Of a stretch of 64,000 bases of DNA, positions 52,531-62,188 are shown in pieces. The notes beneath the pieces were generated by a model. It did no database searches. It was not told where the DNA came from and was given only the letters and a program-made list of their open reading frames with translations. The translations under genes were made by a program, and so were the position numbers. The DNA lies in NCBI RefSeq assembly GCF_002105535.1, contig NZ_CP015848.1, forward strand, positions 1,240,907 through 1,304,906, given 5' to 3'. Every line of letters begins with the position of its first letter. Position 1 is the first letter of the stretch. The stretch comes from Magnetospirillum sp. ME-1. GTDB taxonomy: Bacteria > Pseudomonadota > Alphaproteobacteria > Rhodospirillales > Magnetospirillaceae.

Positions 52531-55496
52531 TGGGCATTCTCCTTCTGCTTCAATGCGGCGGCCGGTTGCTCGATCAGGCGGCTGAACACCTCGTGGGCGT
52601 CGGCGGCGCAGTCTTCCATGCGGTCGGTCAGGCTCTTGAAGTCGGTCATGCCGGCGGCGCGCACCAGCACGTCCTTGAGCCCCCGGGGCGCGGTGCTCTC
52701 GTCGAAGCCGCCGGCGATGGTCTGGCGCAGCACGGTCTGCACCGCCGACCACAGCCGCAGGGCCTCGGTGAGCGTGGTGCAGTCGGCGCGGTCCAGCACC
52801 CCGGCCTGGGCGGCCTTGTCCAGTGCGCGGGCGGTGTTGCTGTCCAGCATCCCGGGATGGGCGGGGCCGTGGGCCAGTTGCAGGTACTGGGCGGTGAACT
52901 CGATGTCCACCAATCCGCCGCGCAGATGCTTGACCTCCCAGATGGAGCCGGCCTTGTGTTCCTTGGCCATGCGTTCGCGCATGTCGGCCACGTCGGCCAG
53001 CAGCTTGGCCCCGTCGCGGGGCTTGGTGAGGGTCTCCTTGATGATGGCCTCGACGCGTGAGGCCAGGGATTGGTCGCCCGCCACCACCCGGGCGCGGGTC
53101 AACGCCATGTGCTCCCAGGTCCAGGCGGCTTCCTCCTGATAGCGGCGGAAGGCCTCCAGGCTCGACGCGATGGGGCCGGAATTGCCCGATGGCCGCAGGC
53201 GCATGTCCACTTCGTAAAGGGTGCCTTCGCCGGTCTTGGCGGTGAGCGCGTTGACCATGCGCTGGGTCAGGCGCGAGAACCACACAGCCGGGGCCAGGGG
53301 GCGCGAGCCGTCGGATTCCTCGGCATCCTCCGGGCAGTCGTAGACCAGGATCAGGTCCAGGTCCGAGGTGGCCGACATCTCGCGCCCGCCCGCCTTGCCC
53401 ATGGCCAGGATCACCCAGGCGCCGCCCGGAACATGGCCGTGGGCGCGGGCGAATTCCTCCTCCACCTTGGGCCCCAGCTGGCGGAGGATGGCCCCGGCCA
53501 CGTCGGACAGCGCGCTGGCCGCCTCGCCCGCCTCGATGACGTTTCTCAGCGTCAGCACGCCCACCTGGAACTTGCGGTCGTTGGCCCAGCGCCTGGTCAC
53601 GTCGAGGACCAGCTGGAAGTCGTCGGCCTCGGACAGCGCCTTGGCCAGTTCGGCCTCCAGCACGTCCTGAGGCGGCAGGGGCTCGAAGAAATTGGCCTGC
53701 AGCACCGAATCCAGGGTGGTGGTGTGGCGGGCCAGATGCTCGGCCAGCAAGGGCGCGTCGCCCATGATCTCGGCCACCAGCTCCAGCAGGGAGGGGTTGG
53801 CGTAGAACAGCGAGAACAGCGGCACCCCGGCCGGCAGGCGGGTCAGGAACTCGTCGAAGCGCATGAAGGCGTCGTCGGGCGAGGTGGTGGTGCCCATGGC
53901 CGACAGCAGGGCGGGGGTGAGCTCGGTCAGCAGCTCGCGTGCCCGGGTCGAGCGGGTGGCGCGCACCCGTCCGTGGTGCCAGCCGCGGATGGTGGAGCAC
54001 ACCGCGTCGGCATTGGTGAAGCCCATGCCGGTGATGGTGTGCACCGTCTCGGGGTCGTTCTCGCCGCCGGTGAACACCAGATTGCCGCCGGCACCCAAGG
54101 GGGGCGCGTCCTCGAACAGGCCGGCGTAGTGGTGCTCCACCTTCTGCAGGTGGGCGGTGAGATCGGCGGCGAAGGCGTCGACGTCCTTCGCCCCCATGAA
54201 GGCGGCGATTTCGGCCAGCACCTGGGGGTTGGTGGGCAGGGTCTGGGTCTGTTTGTCGTCCACCATCTGCAGGCGGTGTTCCAGCGTGCGCAGATAGCGG
54301 TAGGCGGCCTCCATGTCGGCCACCACCTCGGGGGTGACATGGCCGGCGGCGGCCAGGGCGTGCAGGGCTTCCAGCGTTCCCGAGACCCGCATTTCCGGCT
54401 GGCGGCCGCCCCAGATCAGCTGCTGGGTCTGGGCGAAGAACTCGATCTCGCGGATGCCGCCGCGCCCCAGCTTGACGTTGTGGCCGGCCACCGCGATGGA
54501 GCGCCCGCCCTTGTGGGCGTTGATCTGGCGCTTGATGGAATGGATGTCCTGGATGGCGGCGAAATCAAGGGACTTGCGCCAGATGAAGGGGCGCAGGAAG
54601 CGGATGAAGGCCGCCCCGGTCTCGGCATCGCCGGCCACCAGGCGGGCCTTGATCATGGCGGCCCGTTCCCAGTTCTGGCCGAAGCCCTCGTAATAGGCCT
54701 CGGCGGCCACCAGGGCGACGGCGGGCGGCGTCGAGCCGGGATCGGGGCGCAGGCGCAGATCGGTGCGGAAGACGTAGCCTTCGTGGTCGCGCTCGTCGAG
54801 GATGCGCACCAGCTCCTTGGTCATGGCGATGACGCATTCCTGAATGGAACGCTTGCCGGTATAGACCAGCTTCTCATGGTCGTAAAAGACGATCAGGTCG
54901 ATGTCGCTGGAATAGTTCAGCTCGCGCGCGCCCAGCTTGCCCATGCCCAGCACGATGATGCCGGATCCCTTTTCCGGGTCCTCGGGATGGGGGAGCTGAA
55001 GATTGCCGCGGTCGGCCTCGCGCCGCAGCAGGAAGGAGAGGCCCAGGCGGCAGGCCACCTCCGCCATGGTCGCCAGGGCGCCGGTGACCTTTTCCAAAGG
55101 CCAGGCGCCGCCCAGATCGGCCAGGGCGGCCAGCAGCGAGCAGCGCCGCTTGGCGACGCGCAATTCCCGCATCAGGCGGGCGAAGTCGCTTTCGCCACGC
55201 AGATCGGCGGCGAGATCGGCGATCAGGCCATCGAACGCGGCGTCGGGTCCCACCTCCAGCGCATGGCGCAGGAAGGCCGGTTCCTTCTCCAGGCACAGGG
55301 TGAGGAAGGGCGAGTTGGCGAAGACGCCCCGCAGCAGGTCGCCGATCCCCTCCCGGTCGGGAAGGGCGCGCATGAAGGCGGCCAGTTCGGAATCGTCCTG
55401 GGCATCGGCGGCTTCGCACCAGCGGGCCAGTCCGACCTCGACGCGGGCGGGATCGGCAACACCGGGGAAGAAACGTGGATCGAGTGGAAAACTCAC
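52527..55496 (-). CDS. glnE: Bifunctional glutamine synthetase adenylyltransferase/deadenylylase
   Basis: A 989-aa enzyme that adenylylates and deadenylylates glutamine synthetase in response to PII. Two nucleotidyltransferase domains are clear: GMGKLGARELNYSSDIDLIV for the N-terminal deadenylylase and AMGKAGGREMSATSDLDLIL for the C-terminal adenylylase, each with its GS-x-D-x-D triad. A central PII-responsive region lies between them. I chose the GTG at 55496, which leaves a promoter spacer to the divergent gene; a TTG at 55556 would add 20 residues. bcp follows in the same transcript. Confidence 0.95.
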   Translation of the reverse strand: MSFPLDPRFFPGVADPARVEVGLARWCEAADAQDDSELAAFMRALPDREGIGDLLRGVFANSPFLTLCLEKEPAFLRHALEVGPDAAFDGLIADLAADLRGESDFARLMRELRVAKRRCSLLAALADLGGAWPLEKVTGALATMAEVACRLGLSFLLRREADRGNLQLPHPEDPEKGSGIIVLGMGKLGARELNYSSDIDLIVFYDHEKLVYTGKRSIQECVIAMTKELVRILDERDHEGYVFRTDLRLRPDPGSTPPAVALVAAEAYYEGFGQNWERAAMIKARLVAGDAETGAAFIRFLRPFIWRKSLDFAAIQDIHSIKRQINAHKGGRSIAVAGHNVKLGRGGIREIEFFAQTQQLIWGGRQPEMRVSGTLEALHALAAAGHVTPEVVADMEAAYRYLRTLEHRLQMVDDKQTQTLPTNPQVLAEIAAFMGAKDVDAFAADLTAHLQKVEHHYAGLFEDAPPLGAGGNLVFTGGENDPETVHTITGMGFTNADAVCSTIRGWHHGRVRATRSTRARELLTELTPALLSAMGTTTSPDDAFMRFDEFLTRLPAGVPLFSLFYANPSLLELVAEIMGDAPLLAEHLARHTTTLDSVLQANFFEPLPPQDVLEAELAKALSEADDFQLVLDVTRRWANDRKFQVGVLTLRNVIEAGEAASALSDVAGAILRQLGPKVEEEFARAHGHVPGGAWVILAMGKAGGREMSATSDLDLILVYDCPEDAEESDGSRPLAPAVWFSRLTQRMVNALTAKTGEGTLYEVDMRLRPSGNSGPIASSLEAFRRYQEEAAWTWEHMALTRARVVAGDQSLASRVEAIIKETLTKPRDGAKLLADVADMRERMAKEHKAGSIWEVKHLRGGLVDIEFTAQYLQLAHGPAHPGMLDSNTARALDKAAQAGVLDRADCTTLTEALRLWSAVQTVLRQTIAGGFDESTAPRGLKDVLVRAAGMTDFKSLTDRMEDCAADAHEVFSRLIEQPAAALKQKENAQ

Positions 55497-55578
55497 CTTG
55501 TGCGGCCCCAAATGTTGTGGTTGCTTCACACTGCGGAATACGGGATCAAGGGTCAAGCGGGCATGGAGAAGACGCAGA

Positions 55579-58500
55579 GTGGTTCACGGCACCGTTAGGA
55601 GTCTGTTCCAGCTGCTGGGGGCCGTGCTGGTGGGGCTGCTGCTCGTTGTGCCGCTGGCGGCTTGGCGGCTGTCCCATGGCCCCATATCGCTAGAATTCCT
55701 GACACCTTATATCGAGGAAGCGCTGTCGGCGAGGGATGGTTCGCTGGCCGTCCGGCTCGACGCCACCCTGCTGCAGCGGGGCGACGACGATCGCATGCTG
55801 GAAATCCACGTCAGCAACGCGCGCGCCTATGTGGCCGGCAACGACGTTCCCGTGGTGGCGGTGCCCGACATGGCGCTGTCCCTGAGCGGGCGGGCGTTGC
55901 TCCGGGGCGTCATCGCCCCCAATTCCATCCGCCTGAACCGGCCTCGCCTCGTCTTGGTCCGCGATGCTTCCGGCCGCTTCCAGTTCGACCTGCCCGACAG
56001 CGGCGGCGGTGATGCCGGACTGGTCATCGCCCGGATCAAGGATGCGCTGCTGGGCGAGCCGGACCCCGCCAAGCCGGGACGCTCGCTGCAATCCTTCAGC
56101 ATCCGGGGCGCCGACCTGATGGTCGAGGACCGGGCGCTGGGCACGTCGTGGCATGCCCCGGGGGCCGATCTGTCCATCCGCCGCGTTCCCGACGGAATCC
56201 AGGCCAAGGGCCGCATTCCCCTCGACCTGGCCGGCGAGACCGGCGAGGTGACGGTGGAAGCCGGCCATGCCAAGGCCGATGGCGCCGCCAACCTGGATCT
56301 TCGCCTGCAAGGCATCCGTCCGGCGGTGCTGGCCCGTTTCGGCGGTCCGGCCGTGCATCTGGGCGTGATCGACATGCCGCTGGCCGGCAGCGTGCATGCG
56401 CGGATCAGTGGCGACGGCGTACTGGAGACCCTGGCCTTCGACCTGTCGGGCGGGGCGGGGCGCCTGAACCTGCCGGCGCCGTTCAACGCGGTCCACTCGG
56501 TGGCGTCGGCGGCGGTCCGGGGCGAACTCAGCCGGGGCATGACGCGGCTTGACCTCTCCGAAGTCCGCATCGACCTGGGTGGCCCCACCTTCGCCCTGGC
56601 GGCGATGGTGGACGGACTGGGGGCCGAGACCTCCATCAAGGCCGAAGGGGCCTTGCGCGACGTGCCGGTGGACCAGGTCCGCGACCTGTGGCCCAACGGG
56701 CTGGCCCAGAACGCGCGGGACTGGGTGATTCCCAACCTGTCCAAGGGCATGGTGCGCGAGGCGACCATTCAGTTGTCCGCCCGCTCGCCTTCGGGCAATT
56801 TCGACGATGTGGTGATCGACCATCTGGGTGGCGAGATCCGCCCCGAAGGCGTGACCGTCGACTACCTCCACCCCATGCCGGTGGCGCGCAACACGGTGGG
56901 GGTCTGCACCTTCGACGCCTCGTCGTTCCGCATCGCGCTCAACGGGGGCGAGGTCTACGGGCTCAGGCTGAAGGAAGGCTCCATCGTCTTCACCGGCCTG
57001 GACAAGGAAGATCAGTTCGCCGACATCGAGCTGGTGATCGCCGGCCCCGCCACCGACGCGCTGAAGCTGATCGACAATCCGCCGCTGCGCTACGCCCAGG
57101 CCTTAGGGATAGAGCCCGCCAAGGTGAGCGGCGACGCCGTCGCCAAGGTGCGGCTCAAATTTCCGCTTTTGAAGACGCTGCGCCTGGACGACGTGGGCAT
57201 CAAGGCCATCGCCACCGTCAAGAAGGTGGTGATCCCCAAGGTGATGATGGGGCTCGACCTCTCGGACGGCACCTTGGAGCTGGACGTGGACGCCAAGGGC
57301 CTGGACGCCACCGGTCCGGTGGTGCTGGCCGGTATTCCCGGCCATCTGGCCTGGCGCGAGAATTTCTCCAAGGGCCAGGCGTTCCGGTCGCGCTATTTCC
57401 TCAAGGCCCCCGAGGTCGGCGAGGACCAGCGCAAGCTGCTGGGCCTGGACGGCGTGCCCTTCGTCGCCCCCTTCACCAGCGGGCCGGTGGGCGCCGAGGT
57501 GGTCGCCACCTTCATGGACGGCGGCAAGGCCGAAATCGACGCCAAGGTGGATCTGGCCGCCGCCCGCATGGAACTGCCCGGGCTGGGGTGGAAGAAGCCC
57601 GCAGACAAGCCGGGCAGCGCCGAGGTCCTGGTCAGGCTCGACCGCAAGCTGATCGCCTCGGTGCCGCGTTTCGCGGTCAAGGCGGGCGATCTCGACGTGG
57701 CGGGATCGGTGGCCTTCGGGCCGGACGGCGCGGCGCGCAGGGTGGATTTCAGCCGTGCGAAGTATCTGCGCACCGATGGCGAGGGCTCCATTTCCATCCG
57801 TCCCGACAAGGCGGGGCTGGACATCGTCTTCAAGGGCGCCAGCTTCGACGCCGAGCCGGTTCTGGCCCGCGACGAGGACGCCAAGGCCGGCAGGAAGAAG
57901 GACGATGCCGACAAGCCGCCGCCCATGAGCGTGACCGCCTCGGCCAGGTCCATGTGGATGTCGGAGAAGGGGGCGCTGGCCAACGCCACCGCTTCGCTTT
58001 CCCGCGACGCCCAGGAGTGGCAGCACGTCCAGGTCAAGGGCGGCCTGGGAGGGGGGAAGAGCTTCTCCGCCAGCGTCCAGCCCGCCGGCCCTAAGCGCCG
58101 GACCTTCGCCGTCACCTCCGACGATGCCGGGGCGGTGATGCGGGTGTTCGACATCTATGGCGACCTGATGGGCGGCGAGTTGTCCATCGACGGCCATATC
58201 GACGATTCCCGCAAGGACCAGCCCTATACCGGCACCATCAAGGTCTCGGACTATCACGTGCGCAATGCGCCGGTGCTGGCCCGCCTGCTGACCGTGGCGG
58301 CGCTGACCGGCATTGTGGACGTGCTGCAGGGCGAAGGCGTCAGCTTCTCGTCCCTCGAAGCACCCTTCACCATGACCGACGGGCTGGTGGAGGTGCGCGA
58401 CGTGCGCGCCTGGGGAACGGCACTGGGCATTACCGCCAAGGGCCAGATCGACATGGACAATTCCCGCATGGCCATGGAGGGCACCGTGGTGCCGGCCTAT

Positions 58501-58722
58501 GCCCTGAACTCGGTTCTGGGCAAGATTCCGGTGCTGGGCTGGCTGATCACCGGCGGCGAAAAGGGCAGCGGCATCATCGCCTTCAACTACTCCATGAAGG
58601 GCCCCACCGACGACCCCTCGGTGCTGGTCAACCCGCTGTCGGCGCTGACCCCCGGTTTCCTGCGCAACCTGTTCAATATCTTCGACGACGGCTCCGAGAC
58701 CAACGCCAGGAAGCAGAAATGA
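55579..58722 (+). CDS. Large AsmA/YhdP-like protein
   Basis: A 1047-aa protein with one N-terminal membrane helix (SLFQLLGAVLVGLLLVVPLAAW) and a long periplasmic body built of repeated beta segments. Landmarks are IEEALSARDGSLAVRLDATLLQ, INDL-type strands and the C-terminal AsmA-like block (VRDVRAWGTALGITAKGQID, VLGKIPVLGWLITGGEKGSGI, FNYSMKGPTDDPSVLVNPLS). AsmA-clan proteins are thought to carry phospholipid to the outer membrane. The GTG start follows GGAGAAG. It is divergent from glnE. Confidence 0.88.
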   Translation: MVHGTVRSLFQLLGAVLVGLLLVVPLAAWRLSHGPISLEFLTPYIEEALSARDGSLAVRLDATLLQRGDDDRMLEIHVSNARAYVAGNDVPVVAVPDMALSLSGRALLRGVIAPNSIRLNRPRLVLVRDASGRFQFDLPDSGGGDAGLVIARIKDALLGEPDPAKPGRSLQSFSIRGADLMVEDRALGTSWHAPGADLSIRRVPDGIQAKGRIPLDLAGETGEVTVEAGHAKADGAANLDLRLQGIRPAVLARFGGPAVHLGVIDMPLAGSVHARISGDGVLETLAFDLSGGAGRLNLPAPFNAVHSVASAAVRGELSRGMTRLDLSEVRIDLGGPTFALAAMVDGLGAETSIKAEGALRDVPVDQVRDLWPNGLAQNARDWVIPNLSKGMVREATIQLSARSPSGNFDDVVIDHLGGEIRPEGVTVDYLHPMPVARNTVGVCTFDASSFRIALNGGEVYGLRLKEGSIVFTGLDKEDQFADIELVIAGPATDALKLIDNPPLRYAQALGIEPAKVSGDAVAKVRLKFPLLKTLRLDDVGIKAIATVKKVVIPKVMMGLDLSDGTLELDVDAKGLDATGPVVLAGIPGHLAWRENFSKGQAFRSRYFLKAPEVGEDQRKLLGLDGVPFVAPFTSGPVGAEVVATFMDGGKAEIDAKVDLAAARMELPGLGWKKPADKPGSAEVLVRLDRKLIASVPRFAVKAGDLDVAGSVAFGPDGAARRVDFSRAKYLRTDGEGSISIRPDKAGLDIVFKGASFDAEPVLARDEDAKAGRKKDDADKPPPMSVTASARSMWMSEKGALANATASLSRDAQEWQHVQVKGGLGGGKSFSASVQPAGPKRRTFAVTSDDAGAVMRVFDIYGDLMGGELSIDGHIDDSRKDQPYTGTIKVSDYHVRNAPVLARLLTVAALTGIVDVLQGEGVSFSSLEAPFTMTDGLVEVRDVRAWGTALGITAKGQIDMDNSRMAMEGTVVPAYALNSVLGKIPVLGWLITGGEKGSGIIAFNYSMKGPTDDPSVLVNPLSALTPGFLRNLFNIFDDGSETNARKQK

Positions 58723-58727
58723 TCCTC

Positions 58728-58832
58728 ATCCCGACGACCATCGGGAGGAGGGATCTCATTCTGGTCCGGCTTGTCAGAACAGGCCCCGCCATGCCAGGCG
58801 GAGATCCCCCGCATGCGCTCGGGATGACAGCT
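58728..58832. repeat. Dispersed repeat, family B copy 2
   Basis: The reverse complement begins TGTCATCCCGAGCGCATGCG, contains GGGATCTCCGCCTGGCATGG and ends near CGATGGTCGTCGGGATGA. It lines up with 47187-47286 almost end to end. It lies between the AsmA-like gene and the convergent trcR. Confidence 0.85.
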
Positions 58833-58840
58833 CCATAGCA

Positions 58841-58870
58841 AAACGCCCGCCGGATGAGGGCGGGCGTTTC
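58841..58870 (-). terminator. Intrinsic terminator of trcR (probably bidirectional)
   Basis: AAACGCCCGCC, loop of 7 bases, GGCGGGCGTTT: an 11-bp perfect stem with A/T ends on both sides. It serves trcR on the minus strand, and could also end the AsmA-like gene transcript on the plus strand. Confidence 0.85.
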
Positions 58871-58893
58871 GTCATCGTCTCCGGCGGTGCGGA

Positions 58894-59472
58894 TCAGTCC
58901 TCGGCCGGGCCGTCGTCGTGATGGGCCGGCTCGTCGTCGATGATGTGCGAGCGGGTGCGGCCCGACAGGGCCACCACCTTCTCCAGATCGGCCTCGCTGC
59001 ACATGCCGAGCGTGACGGGATTGCGCGGCTTGATGTTGGCGGCGTTCCAGTGGGTCTTGTCGCGCACCGACTGGATGGTCGGCTTGGTGGTGCCGATCAG
59101 CTTGGAGATGGCGGCGTCCGACAGCTCCGGGTGGTGCTTCAGGATCCAGGCGATGGCGTCGGGACGGTCCTGGCGCTTGGACACCGGAGTGTAGCGGGCG
59201 CCCTTGGGCTTGGCGCGCGGCTGGGGAATGTCGGTGACGGTCAGCTTCAGGTGACCATCGGGGTTGCCTTCGCAGCGCTCGATCTCGGCGCGGGTCACCT
59301 GGCCGTTGGCCACGGGGTCGAGCCCGACGATGCCGGCGGCCACTTCGCCATCGGCGATGGCCTGGACCTCGAGCGGATGCAGGCCGCAGAAATCGGCGAT
59401 CTGCTCGAAGGAGAGAGCGGTGTTCTCGACCAGCCAGACGGCGGTCGCCTTGGGCATGAGCGGCAGAGCCAT
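58894..59472 (-). CDS. trcR: Cell-cycle transcriptional regulator TrcR (DUF1013)
   Basis: A 192-aa DNA-binding protein conserved in alphaproteobacteria. It begins ALPLMPKATAVWLVENTALS and has the family blocks FCGLHPLEVQAIADGEVA, GLDPVANGQVTRAEIERCE and the HTH ISKLIGTTKPTIQSVRDKTH. NPVTLGMCSEADLEKVV follows. In Caulobacter the homologue associates with RNA polymerase and affects cell-cycle genes. The acidic His/Asp-rich end (DEPAHHDDGPAED) is variable. Confidence 0.93.
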   Translation of the reverse strand: MALPLMPKATAVWLVENTALSFEQIADFCGLHPLEVQAIADGEVAAGIVGLDPVANGQVTRAEIERCEGNPDGHLKLTVTDIPQPRAKPKGARYTPVSKRQDRPDAIAWILKHHPELSDAAISKLIGTTKPTIQSVRDKTHWNAANIKPRNPVTLGMCSEADLEKVVALSGRTRSHIIDDEPAHHDDGPAED

Positions 59473-59600
59473 TAAACCTCCTGACGCGGCGTTGTCCCCC
59501 TCCGTCCGCCCGGGACGGGGCGGGTCCAACCCCCGCAACGCTTTTCACGAATTACCCGCGAGACCGCATGGGGTCGAATCGCGGATGGCGGCACTCCCCC

Positions 59601-59637
59601 ATAACTACCTCTGTGGCGAGTGCGCAGAGGTAGTTAT
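59601..59637. promoter_or_regulatory. Long perfect inverted repeat between qor-like gene and trcR
   Basis: ATAACTACCTCTG (59601-59613), 11-base loop, CAGAGGTAGTTAT (59625-59637): 13 perfect pairs. It lies 20 bases after the oxidoreductase stop and about 130 bases before the trcR start on the minus strand. No T-run follows on either strand. It could be a non-classical terminator, an operator for a dimeric regulator, or a structured RNA in the trcR leader. Confidence 0.6.
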
Positions 59638-59657
59638 AGGTGCGAATGTGGCTTTGG

Positions 59658-60650
59658 TCAAACCTGCAGCACGATCTTGCCCACATGAGCGTTGCTTTCC
59701 ATCAGGGCATGGGCACGGGCGGCCTCGGCCAGGGGGAAGACGGCGTGGATCAGGGGTGCGATCGTGCCCTGGTCCAGCAGCGGCCACACGGTTTCGGCCA
59801 GTCCCTTGGCCATGCGGGCCTTGGCCTCGTTCGACTGGGGCCGCAGCGTCGAACCGGTCAGCGTCAGGCGCTTCAGCATCACCGGCATCAGGTTCAACTC
59901 GGCGCTGGAGCCCCTTAAGAACGCGATGGAGACCATGCGGCCGTCGGCGGCCAGGCTCTTGATGTTGCGGGCGAGATAGTCACCGCCCACCATGTCGAGG
60001 ATGACGTCGACACCCTTGCCCTTGGTCCGCTCCTTGATCACCTCGACGAAATCGGCCGTGGAATAGTCGATGGCCACATCGGCGCCCAGGTCGCGGCAGG
60101 CCTGGCACTTGGCCTCGCCGTTGGCGGTGGCGAAGACTTCGGCGCCCAGCGCCTTGGCCAGCTGGATGGCGGTGGTACCGATGCCGCCCGCGCCGCCATG
60201 GACCAGGAACTTTTCGCCCGCCTTCAACGCTCCGCGCTCGACCACGTTGTGCCAGACGGTGAAGAAGGTCTCGGGCAGGGCGGCGGCGCGGACCATGTCG
60301 TAGCCCTTGGGAAGGGCCAGGCAGTGGCGCGCGTCCACCGTGCAATACTCGGCATAGCCGCCGCCGGGGGCCAGGGCGCACACTTGCGAGCCCAGGGCGG
60401 GAGAGGCGACCCCGTCGCCCAGGGCGGCGACCACCCCGGCCACTTCCAGGCCGGGCAGGTCCGAGGCGCCGGGCGGGGCGGGATAGGCGCCGGCCCGCTG
60501 CAGCACGTCGGGGCGGTTGATGCCCGCCGCCGCCACCTTGATCAGGACCTCGCCCGCCTTGGGAACCGGCAACGGGCGGGTGACGGATTTCAGCACCTCC
60601 GGGCCGCCGGGGGTGGAGATCTCGATGCAGGTCATGGTTTCGGGCAGCAT
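59658..60650 (-). CDS. NAD(P)H quinone oxidoreductase (zinc-free MDR family)
   Basis: A 330-aa medium-chain reductase. The NADPH-binding loop is VHGGAGGIGTTAIQLAKALGAEV, preceded by LKAGEKFL. AGINRPDVLQRAGAYPAPPGASDLPGLEVAG is the QOR/PIG3-like signature. The zinc cysteines of alcohol dehydrogenases are absent. It reduces quinones or enals using NADPH by family analogy. GAGG lies eight bases before the ATG; a second ATG lies five codons inside. Confidence 0.92.
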   Translation of the reverse strand: MLPETMTCIEISTPGGPEVLKSVTRPLPVPKAGEVLIKVAAAGINRPDVLQRAGAYPAPPGASDLPGLEVAGVVAALGDGVASPALGSQVCALAPGGGYAEYCTVDARHCLALPKGYDMVRAAALPETFFTVWHNVVERGALKAGEKFLVHGGAGGIGTTAIQLAKALGAEVFATANGEAKCQACRDLGADVAIDYSTADFVEVIKERTKGKGVDVILDMVGGDYLARNIKSLAADGRMVSIAFLRGSSAELNLMPVMLKRLTLTGSTLRPQSNEAKARMAKGLAETVWPLLDQGTIAPLIHAVFPLAEAARAHALMESNAHVGKIVLQV

Positions 60651-60724
60651 CCGTCGGGCCTCGTACTGTCGGTGAGGGGCTCAATCTGGTACGTTCGTCC
60701 AATCGTGGCAAGAGAGGAAAAACC

Positions 60725-60907
60725 ATGGACGCCGACGACCTGGAACCGCGCAAGAAGCCCCAAGCCTTAAAAAATCTCGATCCCATGTCCATCGATGAAC
60801 TGCGCGATTACATCGCCGATCTCAAGGGAGAGATCGCCCGCGTCGAGCAGGCCATCACCGCCAAGCAGGCGGTGAAGGCCGGAGCCGAGGCATTCTTCAA
60901 GCGGTAA
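60725..60907 (+). CDS. DUF1192 small protein
   Basis: A 60-aa protein with LDPMSIDELRDYIADLKGEIARVE, the DUF1192 pattern, with a short predicted coiled coil and an Ala/Lys C-terminus. It has a good ribosome binding site (AGAGAGGAAAAACC). The role is unknown; the family is widespread in alphaproteobacteria, and here it is divergent from the quinone oxidoreductase gene, as is common for small conserved partners. Confidence 0.88.
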   Translation: MDADDLEPRKKPQALKNLDPMSIDELRDYIADLKGEIARVEQAITAKQAVKAGAEAFFKR

Positions 60908-60965
60908 ATCGGTACTTGTTTACCGCTTTGCCTCTTGGTAAGACCATAGGGAAGGAGGAAACGGC

Positions 60966-61748
60966 ATGTTGAATGGCAAGCGGGCCCTGGTCACCGGGTC
61001 CACCAGCGGCATCGGCCTCGGCATCGCCCGCGCCCTGGCGGCGCAGGGCGCCTCGGTGATGCTCAACGGCTTTGGCGACGCGGCCGAGATCGAGGCGCTG
61101 CGCGCCGGTCTCGCCAAGGAATTCGGGGTCACCGTGCTCTATAACGGCGCCGACCTCTCCAAGCCCGATGGCGCCGGCGATCTGGTCCGTGATGCCGAAT
61201 CCCGGCTGGGCGGCGTCGATATTCTGGTCAACAATGCCGGCATCCAGCACGTGGCGCCGGTCGAGGACTTCCCGCTGGACCGCTGGGACGCGGTGATCGC
61301 CATCAACCTCACCTCGGTGTTCCAGGCCATCCACGCCGCCATGCCCGGCATGAAGGCGCGGGGCTGGGGCCGCATCATCAACGTCGCCTCGGCCCACGGG
61401 CTGGTGGCTTCGGTCAACAAGGCCGCCTATGTGGCATCCAAGCACGGGGTGATCGGCCTGACCAAGGTGGTGGGGCTGGAAACCGCCGAGATCGACATCA
61501 CCTGCAACGCCATCTGTCCCGGCTGGGTGCTCACCCCCCTGGTGCAAAAGCAGATCGATGCCCGCGCCCAGGCCCTGGGCGTGCCGGTGGAGCAGGCGGG
61601 CCGCGACCTGCTGGCCGAGAAGCAGCCGTCCAAGACCTTCACCACCCCGGAACAACTGGGCGACCTGGCGGTGTTCCTGTGTTCCCCGGCCGCCGCCAAC
61701 ATGACCGGTACGGCGCTTTCCATGGACGGCGGCTGGACGGCGCAATGA
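60966..61748 (+). CDS. bdhA: 3-hydroxybutyrate dehydrogenase
   Basis: A 260-aa short-chain dehydrogenase that oxidises (R)-3-hydroxybutyrate to acetoacetate, a step in polyhydroxybutyrate use. The Rossmann motif is TGSTSGIGLGIA. The NNAG segment is VDILVNNAGIQHVAPVEDF. The catalytic Ser-Tyr-Lys are in NVASAHGLVAS and KAAYVASKHGV, and the family motif is CNAICPGWVLTPLVQKQI. The start has GGAGG seven bases upstream. The end overlaps the thioesterase gene by 4 bases. Confidence 0.95.
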   Translation: MLNGKRALVTGSTSGIGLGIARALAAQGASVMLNGFGDAAEIEALRAGLAKEFGVTVLYNGADLSKPDGAGDLVRDAESRLGGVDILVNNAGIQHVAPVEDFPLDRWDAVIAINLTSVFQAIHAAMPGMKARGWGRIINVASAHGLVASVNKAAYVASKHGVIGLTKVVGLETAEIDITCNAICPGWVLTPLVQKQIDARAQALGVPVEQAGRDLLAEKQPSKTFTTPEQLGDLAVFLCSPAAANMTGTALSMDGGWTAQ

Positions 61749-62188
61749 GCCACAAGAAGGAGCCGTCGCGCCAGGCCGACTATCCCTTCCGCGTCGAGAT
61801 CCAGACCCGCTGGTCGGACAACGACATGTTCGGCCACCTGAACAACGTGGTGTACCAGCGGTTTTTCGAGCACATCGTGGTCAAGTTCCTGACGGGGCCG
61901 TGTGGGCTGGACCTGATGACCGCGCCGGTGATCACCTTCGCCGCCGAATCCTCCTGTCGCTTCCTCAAGCCCTTGTCCTATCCCTCGGCCGTGGTGGCGG
62001 GCATCCGCATCGACCACATGGGCCGCACCAGCGCCCGCTACGGTCTGGCCCTGTTCGAGGAGGGATGCGACGAGGCCGCCGCCGAGGGCCACTGGATTCA
62101 CGTCTTCGTCGATCGGGCCAGCCAGCGCCCGGTTCCCATTCCCGACGCGGTGCAGGCCGTGTTCGAAGCCCACCGGAGGATGCCATGA
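61745..62188 (+). CDS. 4-hydroxybenzoyl-CoA-type thioesterase
   Basis: A 147-aa hot-dog-fold thioesterase. The active-site segment is TRWSDNDMFGHLNNVVYQRFFE, with the catalytic aspartate in the DxDxxGHxNN pattern. It would hydrolyse a short acyl-CoA, and coupling with bdhA suggests acetoacetyl- or hydroxybutyryl-CoA, which is inference. It overlaps the next gene by 4 bases. Confidence 0.9.
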   Translation: MSHKKEPSRQADYPFRVEIQTRWSDNDMFGHLNNVVYQRFFEHIVVKFLTGPCGLDLMTAPVITFAAESSCRFLKPLSYPSAVVAGIRIDHMGRTSARYGLALFEEGCDEAAAEGHWIHVFVDRASQRPVPIPDAVQAVFEAHRRMP

